A stretch of 64,000 nt of DNA from Siphonodentalium dalli (Eukaryota; Mollusca; Scaphopoda; Gadilida; Siphonodentaliidae). The position numbers were made by a program, and so were the translations under genes. The DNA lies in NCBI GenBank assembly GCA_032622095.1, contig CP136069.1, forward strand, positions 84,902,958 through 84,966,957. Reading direction: 5' to 3'. Positions 56,563 to 64,000 of this stretch are shown here, in pieces. The stretch's first letter is position 1, and the number at the start of each line of letters is the position of its first letter. Below the pieces are notes generated by a model. It was given only the letters and a program-made list of their open reading frames with translations. It did not search any database and had not been told where the DNA came from.

Positions 56563-57224
56563 ATTATCGAGATTTATCAGAATAATTCATCAGCAAGAAA
56601 ATATAGTTCATCGTTGTATATTTAAGTCAGTTAATGGACTCGCAACTGGACATTCGGAAACTATTAAAATGGTCTCGACCTCACTCGACCATCTTGTTTC
56701 CGAATGCCCAGTCGCTCATCCATTAACCCTGACTTAATGCCTGAAAAAGGAATTCATTATTGGAACATGTATGACTTGCATATAAATTTAAGAATTACTC
56801 TTTGCAAATATAACTAATACATTTGTTTCCAAATTTAAAGTAACAGATATACTTATGTTAAATTCCATTTGCAAGCTTGAGATTATAAAATAGGCCAGCA
56901 GAGTGTAACCACAAAGTGCTTAGCAAAGTGACAAAATGAGTGGATAATTGCCTGAGTTTGCCAACAATTGTTTGATAATAGCTAGGAATTGTCGACATGC
57001 TCGTAGGACAATTATGGAGATATGGCCCTAACTGGGATGAAGTATGACAACATTGATATCCTGGAATGCTGATCTTGAACTGATAAAACTGCCACGAAAT
57101 TATCCCGAATTGATCTACTCTTTTGTAATAGTGGAGCATGGAAAATTGAAAGAATAGTGAGAATAACTATGTTTAATTGACTGTAAAATATATTACCCTG
57201 TCAAGTCTACATGCACAGAAGTAC
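56563..57224. other. Unassigned stretch
   Basis: Short dyad at 56625-56735 (AAGTCAGTTAATGGACTCGC, TGGACATTCGGAAAC versus GTTTCCGAATGCCCAG, CCATTAACCCTGACTTAAT). No gene or recognised family. Confidence 0.4.
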
Positions 57225-57625
57225 TATTATCAGGCTTGTCCTATTTGACAAGACCTACTGAACCCTTTCATTTGAATTTCAACCGTAACTATACAGTAAT
57301 GCCCTAAATAATCGACTCCTTAACCACAGCAGAATTATGGGTAACTTTTCAGGATATAGTCGGAAATATGGCTTGTTGCCATTCATCGGAAAGCTCTCAC
57401 TGAGAGCTTTCCGATGAATGGCAACAAGCCATATTTCCGACTAAATCCTGAAAAGTTACCCACAATTCTGCTGTGGTTAAGGAGTCGATTATTTAGAGCA
57501 TTACTATAGTTCAGAAAAGATGTATAATTTACTGTGAATTTAGCTCAGTGACAACAAGTCTTGAATTTCAAGCTGTGCGGAAATGTGATTTCAGTGCGGG
57601 TGAAAAAATTGGTCTCCTCAGCGCC
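57225..57625. repeat. 186-bp dispersed element split by TAP
   Basis: From TATTATCAGGCTTGTCCTAT to TCTCCTCAGCGCC, interrupted at AACTA|TA by the TAP copy at 57294-57506. Subtracting the TAP and its extra TA leaves 186 bp, matching the uninterrupted copy at 61421-61607. Its ends are not inverted repeats and its class is unknown. Confidence 0.8.
57294..57506. mobile_element. TAP palindromic MITE, copy 12
   Basis: CAGTAATGCCCTAAATAATC to TTATTTAGAGCATTACTA, 213 bp, flanked by TA. The empty site AACTATAGTTCAG is present at about 61485-61497, so the target and its TA duplication are proven within this window. Confidence 0.95.
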
Positions 57626-57737
57626 ATTTTAAATACGCTTAAGACTTGAATCCATAGAAATTATCAGCTAATTTTCAAGTTTCCACTTTTTTGCCTTGAT
57701 GCATTTTAATTGCAAAATATGGCAATCCAATGAACTT

Positions 57738-58093
57738 TAAAGACATATTATGGACTTGTTTGGGTGCATGAAACTGATCAGATAGTATTCAGGCACTGTG
57801 CCAACTGGAGGAATGTGGCATTCTATTAACATTGCCGAAATCTCAAGCAAATCGACCATACCACTCCATAGAAAACATCGTCTGAAATACGCCCAATTGT
57901 AAATATTTACTTCTCGATTCGGGACGCAACTATCGGCGACAAACAAACGAAAACAATTTTGTCTTCGAGAGTCACCGCATTGTCGATTTGGATATAATAT
58001 TTGTAAAAATAACAATTCTGAGCAACAATTCTGAGCAAGATTACTTCCCATTTCAATTTGATCACCCTACCGTAGTATTTCACATCATTTTAA
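57738..58093 (+). repeat. TTTAAAG-type dispersed repeat, copy 3
   Basis: TTTAAAGACATATTATGGACT through AAATCGACCATACCACTCCAT, TCTCGATTCGGGACGCAACT, GATCACCCTACCGTAGT to CATCATTTTAA. Fullest copy. The right end touches the TTAA-4-type element at 58090. Confidence 0.7.
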
Positions 58094-58336
58094 CCCTTTG
58101 AGTGCCAGGTCGATTTTTGTATCAACCCATATACCCTGTGCCAATGCATTCTCTTATATATGCGAGTCGACCATAGGTCGCCTCGCATATATAAGAGAAT
58201 GCATTGGCCTAACAATTTTTTTTTTTTTTTTACAATTTTGTTTACAATTTTTTACAATTTATTCTTATATTCTTTAACAGACTTAGTTTGTAGGTTTAGG
58301 GCCGATGAGATCAGCCCCTGGCACTCAAAGGGTTAA
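58090..58336. mobile_element. TTAA-4 relative carrying a TTAA-1 palindrome
   Basis: Ends TTAACCCTTTGAGTGCCAGG and CCTGGCACTCAAAGGGTTAA match the TTAA-4 palindrome at 27013, as does TCGATTTTTGTATCAACCCATA. After that point the interior switches to CCCTGTGCCAATGCATTCTC with the TTAA-1 loop TCGACCATAGGTCG. This element is a chimera of two families. Confidence 0.8.
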
Positions 58337-58480
58337 ATCTATAACTCTTTCAGGAATTGTAGGGCACCATTCTGGAGGGGGTCATCGGTAATTTATTTTC
58401 TTTTAAACTGTGTCATCATGATCTATCTTGACTTTATATATCCCTCTATTTTGTTTCAATAATTCTCCTTTAAACTACTT

Positions 58481-58782
58481 CTCAAATTGTATGCACATCA
58501 AACATCAGGTCACCAGGAACGGTATAACTTTGATGGTAGCAATCGTGTTCTGCAAACATCTGTATAATCATCCCTATGATCTAATCTTCCACAAAATGAA
58601 ACATCATAAGCTACATCTCGTCATCAGCATGAGTGAGATATCATCAGTTAAGATGAACATCAAATGACCTGGATATCTAACGCACAGATGAGCCCATCAT
58701 GAAGGAGACATCAAGCTGAGTTTTGAAGAGTCAGATGGACTCCTGATAGAGATGATGCTACTATGATAAGCATAATATCTAC
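58481..58782 (+). repeat. Direct duplication, copy A
   Basis: Shares with 59571-59855 the order CATCAGGTCACC, AGCAATCGTGTTCTGCAAAC, GAGTGAGATATCATCAGTT, ATGAACATCAAATGACCTGG, AAGCTGAGTTTTGAAGAGTC and CTACTATGATAAGCATAATA. Roughly 90% identical by eye in the 3' half. Nature unknown. Confidence 0.8.
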
Positions 58783-59570
58783 CAGGGACCAGCCTAGAGG
58801 GTGACTTGGGAGATTTCTTCTCCCTAATATGTGTCACTTCTCCCTGTTTTTGTCTCAGGGAGAAGTGACTTCTCTCTCATATAAATCTATGCTCTAAATA
58901 ATCAACCCTTTTAACAAGAATGTAGGGTGTTAATGACATTGATTGTACTGCCATTCAACCACGGTCAAGTGGTTGACATGCAGCATCTGCAGGTATTAAA
59001 TCTTACTGTGGTACTAGTAATAATTTTTTGCAACTGCTATACTCCGCATTAATTTTCCACATGGCCGCCTTACACCCAGTCCAGTTTTTTGTGAGTGCCA
59101 TGCACTGCATTAACTACTAGTATACACAAAACAATATTTGAATTAATACATTTTTTTACGGTTTAATCAACATTCGAAGTTGGTCACTGACCCACATTCA
59201 CAATTGCAGCATCACGCCATGCCAGAAATATACACTCTCTGTGGTGGTGATAATGCTGATCGCATCAACATGCTCGAGTAATGCAGTAAAATCGGTGGTC
59301 AACGTCGTTAATAAGAATGTCAATTAATTAGAGCATAGCTGTAATAGTATGCATATGTCCCAAAAGCATATCTAAAGCATATTTACAGATTATAATTGTG
59401 TTCTTATTCACTATAATGATTTTATAAATGGTCTCTTGCATTATAATTATTGGATCATAGAAGAAGGGTGATATTGGGGTGTAAATTGCACCAGCACAGC
59501 TCCCGTCATGAAAGGGATACTATATGGACCTTTAAAGTTGTTTTCTATTTAAGTTTGTTTTCTAAATTGT
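58783..59570. other. Unassigned stretch with a TTAA-2 end
   Basis: 59488-59517 (ACCAGCACAGCTCCCGTCATG AAAGGG) is a solitary TTAA-2 terminus. An AGAAGTGACTTCT dyad is near 58861-58877. Nothing else recognised. Confidence 0.4.
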
Positions 59571-59855
59571 ATACATCACACATCAGGTCACAAAGAATAT
59601 TCTAAACTTTGATGAGAGCAATCGTGTTGTGCAAACATCTGTTAAATCATCCTTATGATCCAATCATCCACAAAAAGTAAGACCGCAAGCCACAGTCTTC
59701 AGCATGAGTGAGATATCATCAGTTTAGATGAACATCAAATGACCTGGATATCTAACGCACAGATGAGCCCATCACGAAGGAGACATCAAGCTGAGTTTTG
59801 AAGAGTCAGACCGACTCCTGATGGAGATGATGCTACTATGATAAGCATAATATCT
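59571..59855 (+). repeat. Direct duplication, copy B
   Basis: Second copy of 58481-58782, about 790 bp after the end of the first and in the same orientation. Confidence 0.8.
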
Positions 59856-60222
59856 ATACTTATGTGAATTCTTGTAGATTCAATTGCATATATTAAATCT
59901 ACACAAAGAACGCTTTGAGAAAACGGAGACCCAGTTGAAGAAAAAAGATGTGTACATAGGAACCTCAATGTTATCGAGTTCCTGATGTGTCTCCACTGTG
60001 GTTCTGGTAAAAGTAGGTTATCATTGCTAGATGAGGATCTCCGCAATCTGTGAGCAAGAAGTTTTCCTCTCATAAAATTAACTGAATTGATATATGAAAA
60101 GAAAGAAATAGAAAATGTTCCAATTAACAGGGTAAACAAAAACCTAAGTTTAGGTTGGTTCGCGCTTGGAACAATTGAAAACATTATAATACATCAGGGG
60201 TGGTGGTCGCACTGAATGAAAA
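59856..60222. other. Unassigned; overlaps the longest open frame
   Basis: A minus-strand frame of 132 codons (59786-60184) is the longest in the window. It has no recognised motif, its C-terminal part is antisense to the duplicated segment, and its composition is not distinctive. Confidence 0.35.
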
Positions 60223-60249
60223 GGGGGGGGGGGGGGGGGGGGGGGGGGG
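60223..60249 (+). repeat. Poly(G) run, 27 bp
   Basis: Twenty-seven consecutive G; a second run of 9 G lies near 60400. Confidence 0.95.
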
Positions 60250-60542
60250 CTGAACCTCCCTGCACACCACACCTGCTAATGCTATTAATTACACTGTCTT
60301 CAGGATTATTCTGTCAATTGGCCCACAATATAGTTGAAAAAGGCATTATAATCAGGGACATTGCACACATACTGAGAGTCAATAGTACTGGTGTTCATGG
60401 GGGGGGGGCTGCCCTTCTTGCCCTACACCAATGAGATCGTGCCCCCCTTACTGCTTCTGGCACCTTTGGTGGAGTCAGATAATGTCATACAAGGGAAAAC
60501 ATTTCCTATCTCTAAGATTCTATACCATACTGTTTCTATGAG

Positions 60543-60939
60543 GAAGTATGGGAAGTATCAGCTAATAGAATTACATAGATAAAAGTGGGACCAGAAAAAT
60601 GAAGGTACAGTAATGCCCGAAGTATATGATCCTTTAACCACAGCAGAATTATGGGATATTTTTCAGCATTTAGTCGGAAATATGGCTTGTTGCCATTCAT
60701 CGGAAAGCTCTCACTGAGAGCTTTCCGATGGTGAGAGCTTTCTGATGAATGGCAGCAAGCCATATTTCTGACTAAATCCTGAAAACTTTCCCATAATTCT
60801 GCTGTGGTTTAGGGGTCGATTATTTAGGACATCACTGTAGTTGCCCCTCATAAAGTATGAGAAGTATGGGAATTACATGAATCAGCTGATAGAATTACAT
60901 AGATAAAATACTACGATCAGTGGGACCAGATCATTGAAG
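60543..60939. repeat. Diverged direct repeats bracketing a TAP copy
   Basis: 60543-60604 and 60859-60939 share GAAGTATGGGAA, ATCAGCTRATAGAATTACAT, AGATAAAA, AGTGGGACCAGA and TTGAAG/ATGAAGG in order; the right copy has small extra inserts. They flank the TAP copy at 60608-60837. Confidence 0.75.
60608..60837. mobile_element. TAP palindromic MITE, copy 13
   Basis: CAGTAATGCCCGAAGTATATG to TTATTTAGGACATCACTG between TA dinucleotides. The centre carries a duplicated GTGAGAGCTTTC block. It shares the CGAAGTATATGA variant with the 34506 copy. Confidence 0.85.
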
Positions 60940-61063
60940 CTAGTTTCCTCACATGCCTTCTATCAAGGGGCCACATGCAGGTTGGGGTGTGGTTGCAGAT
61001 GCATTATTCTTAATACAGGTATATTACTAGTATTATAACATATGCATTTTTACAGACTGGAGA

Positions 61064-61180
61064 CCCTGCACTGGCTTACAAGGTCAATGTATATATTGTT
61101 AGGCCAATGCATATATAAGAAAATGCATTGGCACAGGGTTTTCACAAAATTTCAGGAAGCTCCAGTCATGGAAGGGTTAA
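61064..61180. mobile_element. TTAA-2 MITE, right part
   Basis: CACTGGCTTACAAGGTCAATG, shortened palindrome GGCCAATGCATATATAAG, and the end CAGTCATGGAAGGGTTAA. Confidence 0.7.
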
Positions 61181-61207
61181 CACACATGCCTTTTGTGGAA
61201 GGTCTGC

Positions 61208-61836
61208 CTAGTCTGGATATAGTGTGTCTCACATTTGTAGAATGAGGTCCCCAGAGAGTGAATTTAGTGATACTACTCTGCACAAGCATCACCAAATTCA
61301 CCCTCTGGGGACCTAATTCTACTTAATAGGCCTCATCTTCTGGGAAATCTATAGTCTCATATTAACATTGTTTTTAGTAACTTTTTCTCTTCTGTTCAGT
61401 TTCTATTTCCCCTAAATTGCTATTATCAGGCTTGTCCTATTTGACAGGACCTACTTAACCCTTTCATTTGAATTTCAACCATAACTATAGTTCAGAAAAG
61501 ATGTTTAATTTACTGTGAATTCAGTTCAGTGATAATAAGTCTTTTGAATTTCAAGCTGCACGGAAATGTGATTTCAGTGCGGGTGAAAAATTGGTCTCCT
61601 CAGCGCCATTGCAGAGTAAAATGCATAATCGAGGTCACTAATTGCTGAAAATCACTAACTTCAACTGGGAACTTCAATCTTATCCTAGGTCTCCCATAGC
61701 ATTTGAGGCCTAAGCAGAATGAGGTTCCCAGAGGGTGAATTTTGTGATGGTTGCCCCATCGTGTTGGATAGCGTTACTAAATTCACCCTCTAGGGACCTC
61801 ATTCTGCAAATGTCAGACAAACTATATCCAGACTTG
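61208..61836. mobile_element. HATN (hAT-like MITE) with a nested 187-bp element
   Basis: CTAGTCTGGATATAGTGTGTC to ACTATATCCAGACTTG. In the spacer, the family sequence CCTAATTTGCAGAAGATAAA is split by 61421-61607; ATTGC occurs on both sides and may be its target duplication. Without the insert the element is about 437 bp. Confidence 0.8.
61421..61607. repeat. 187-bp dispersed element, intact copy
   Basis: TATTATCAGGCTTGTCCTAT to TCTCCTCAGCGCC. Its borders are fixed independently by the HATN spacer and by the 57225 copy. It contains the TAP-empty site AACTATAGTTCAG. Confidence 0.82.
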
Positions 61837-62350
61837 GAACTTTTGCCCCTTTTTCCATTACTTACTAACCAATGCCGCTGACTGCAGAACTCGGACTAGG
61901 AGGTCTACGCACTATCAAATGCAGTCTGCACATGAAGGCATAAACTAACTGACAATCTCAAAGTTCAAATGAGTCAGACCATATATACCATCCGGCAATC
62001 CGGCTCCATGCTGTCCTCCCGCTCCAAAACCAACAAATCAAACTATAACAAAGGAGACCTATCTTCCGATGCCAATAAACTCAGGCTCACAAAAAAATAA
62101 ATATGTGGGATTACCCACATCTGGTCCAGATATTACCAATGATATATAAAACATCAGTTATGTAAGACACACTGCTGCGATACAGGTGCAGACTATTTCT
62201 ACTTTTATAATAAGATTTCATATGGAGTTCCTCTAAGTATGACATTTCCAAGGTTAGAGCATGGTGCTGCATTCGTTTTGTTTTTCTTCAATTTTTTTCC
62301 CATGGCTGACATATGGCTGTCATAATCACAACCAGAAGGAGTATGTCAAT
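61837..62350. other. Unassigned stretch
   Basis: No recognised element or exon. Confidence 0.4.
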
Positions 62351-62885
62351 GTACTACAAACACAGCTGGAGTGTAGTACTACAGCTATTAATGGTAAAAC
62401 CATGAATGCTGAATACACAGAAGGAGAGTACGATAAGTTTGATAACCCTTGCTACAGTAATGCCCTACATAATCGATTCCTTATCCACAGCAGAATTGTG
62501 GGTAATTTTTCAGGATTTAGTCGGAAATATGATATGACTTGTAGCCATTCATCGGAAAGCTCTCAGTGAGAGCTTTCCGATGAATGGCAACAAGCCATAT
62601 TTCCGACTAAATCCTGAAAAATTACCCATAATTCTGCTGTGGTTAAGCTTGTTGCCATTCATTGGAAAGACCTCGGGGAGAGCTTTCCGATGAATGGCAA
62701 CAAGCCATATTTCCGACTAAATCCTGAAAAATTACCCATAATTCTGCTGTGGGTAAGGAGTCGATTATTTAGGGCATTACTGTACTACAAACACAGCTGG
62801 AGTGTAGTACTACAGCTATTAATGGTAAAACCATGAATGCTGAATACACAGAACGAGAGTATGATAAGTTTGATAACCCTTGCTA
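62351..62885. repeat. 104-bp direct repeats alternating with TAP copies
   Basis: 62351-62454 and 62782-62885 are 104-bp copies with about two differences, starting GTACTACAAACACAGCTGG and ending GATAACCCTTGCTA. Each is followed immediately by a TAP element (62455 and 62886), so the locus reads unit-TAP-unit-TAP. Confidence 0.9.
62455..62782. mobile_element. TAP MITE, copy 14 (three arms)
   Basis: CAGTAATGCCCTACATAATCG to TTATTTAGGGCATTACTG, 328 bp. The right arm, from GAGAGCTTTCCGATGAATGG to ATAATTCTGCTGTGG, occurs twice in a row (62569-62645 and 62679-62755). Confidence 0.85.
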
Positions 62886-63096
62886 CAGTAATGTCCTAAA
62901 TTATCAACCCCTTAACACAGCAGAATTATGGGAAATATTTCAGGATTTAGTCAGAAATACGGCTTGCTGCCATTCATCGGAAAGCTCTCAATGAGAGCTT
63001 TCCAATGAATGGCAACAAGCCATATTTCCGACTAAATCCTGAAAAATTTCCCATAATTCTTCTGTGGTTGAAGGGTCAAATACTTTGGGCATTACA
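62886..63096. mobile_element. TAP palindromic MITE, copy 15
   Basis: CAGTAATGTCCTAAATTATC to AATACTTTGGGCATTAC. Full-length palindrome with more substitutions than copy 14 (for example GGAAATATTTCAGG). Confidence 0.82.
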
Positions 63097-63429
63097 TGTA
63101 GTTGAGGCCATTCAAATTAGTCATAGAAGCTGGCCCTAAATGAATTCAGTACAATCTATAGTACCTATGAAGTAAATATAGAAAATATACGAAGTTGGTT
63201 TGGGGAACTTTGTCCCCATATAAATGATCTAGACAATTAATGTCCTTGAGATTTAGGTCTATGGGATGCCAACTGTAGGAGGAGTTGATATAGACTAAAG
63301 ATACGGTAAGCGTTGGTGGTGGTATTGCTGTTAAAATAGTCACAACTGTTAAAACTGCCATAAACAGAAAGAATATTATATTATAGACAAACTTTGTTTT
63401 TATTATACCTATCATAAATATCGTGTAAA
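63097..63429. other. Unassigned stretch
   Basis: Minus-strand frame 63146-63415 has hydrophobic AT-rich composition and no recognised motif. Confidence 0.35.
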
Positions 63430-63877
63430 TTACATATTATTGTCATGTTAATATATTATGTGTTATGTAAACAAATTTCCATGTACAAACAGTACATAAA
63501 GTGTATGCGATAAGCAATACATTCGACACAGGGGAAGAACCCACTATAAAGAGAACTTTAGTTAGAAATGCCACCACATTGTTTACAACATACCGGTATA
63601 GCAGTAATGCTGGCCTCTCAAGAGATCCGTGTTCAGTGGGTCACTGTGAATCACTCTCCTGTAAAAATTGGTTTTGAGTGTTTTGCTTATCGCTCACTAT
63701 TTATGTGCTGTATATAAACATACGCTCGACAAACACAGAGTGTGTTCTATGTATAATATCACATTCATACTATCATTCTGCTATACTATTAATAGTATAT
63801 TCTTGAGGAAATTTTCATAATTTGCAAACTGTTAATTCTAAATTATAACCTATAACGAAGGCCATCCATGCCTTTAA
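63430..63877 (-). mobile_element. TTAA-10 foldback element, copy 2
   Basis: Inverted relative to 7899-8300 and ends CCATGCCTTTAA at 63877. It shares GTTATGTAAAC, GCGATAAGC, GTTAGAAATGCCACCACATT, GTGAATCACTCTCC, AATATCACATTCATACTAT and CTTGAGGAAATTTTCATAA. TTGAGTGTTTTGCTTATCGC is its internal dyad partner. Confidence 0.62.
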
Positions 63878-64000
63878 TACATTAACTGCAGATTACGAGT
63901 TATCTCGTACTTTTTGCATGTAATTGAATAGGCATAGGCATTGAACGTGTTAAAGCTGCTCTCATCAGGATGGAGTGATAAACAGAATGGAAGGACTGAT

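Noticed and set aside
58481-59855. LTR retrotransposon with 300-bp LTRs
   Set aside because: The internal 790 bp has no coding remnant, and no primer-binding or polypurine site was recognised; the copies lack TG..CA ends.
59786-60184. 132-codon minus-strand frame, the longest in the window
   Set aside because: No motif, no splice context, and its C-terminal end is antisense to a duplicated non-coding segment. Length alone is not enough.

Overview
The window looks like AT-rich nuclear DNA of an invertebrate, most likely a marine mollusc and perhaps a bivalve. The pointers are a tRNA-derived SINE whose 3' part resembles SINEs common in molluscs (4678-4978, minus strand), two copies of a repeat opening with a short AGCTC hairpin (9420-9717 and 15541-15900), and degenerate long-period repeats built on 'CATAACTC..TCAAAAATCATCGGACC' (36838-37530, 42958-43320, 49630-50000). 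This assignment rests on memory of those families, not on a search. No rRNA, functional tRNA, CRISPR array, bacterial-type operon or complete host gene is visible. The first bases read AG|GTAAGT, a good splice donor, so the window could be intronic or intergenic.

The window is a mosaic of short non-autonomous DNA transposons, many of them foldback (palindromic). Three groups can be recognised by their ends. (1) Elements bounded by TTAA, in about ten families called TTAA-1 to TTAA-10 here, most starting TTAACCCTTT; TTAA targets are typical of the piggyBac and Kolobok superfamilies. (2) About fifteen copies of a roughly 213-bp near-perfect palindrome with CAGTAATGCCC ends in a TA target, called TAP, which is Tc1/mariner-like; a pogo-like element lies at 26148-26557. 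(3) About a dozen copies of a family with CAAGCCTG ends and, in the best copies, 8-bp target duplications, called HATN, which is hAT-like. Nesting is common, and several insertions can be dated relative to each other because the empty site is also present in the window.

The most gene-like locus is the nested composite at 30876-33985. A large palindrome was split at its centre by a TTAA element with inverted repeats of about 420 bp. That element's core carries a THAP zinc-finger first exon with a consensus splice donor (minus strand, 32553-32611) and an open frame starting with a SAP-like motif (plus strand, 32043-32456). THAP plus TTAA fits a Kolobok-type source, but no transposase catalytic exon is visible. 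Two other weak coding candidates are a comparatively GC-rich open frame at 25525-25830, whose C-terminus comes from a TAP insertion, and a possible two-exon 3' gene end at 14206-15195.

The most unusual structure is the 780-bp element at 55781-56562. It has inverted ends and an interior carrying TCGG (CCGA near the ends) at steps of 9-12 bp or multiples of these, close to the DNA helical pitch. Other points of note are long direct duplications bracketing three TAP copies, a palindrome module shared by different TTAA families with paired changes in both stem arms, a 65-bp poly(C) run, and a minisatellite that folds back on itself at 17513-18062. The remaining stretches show no recognisable gene and are listed as such.
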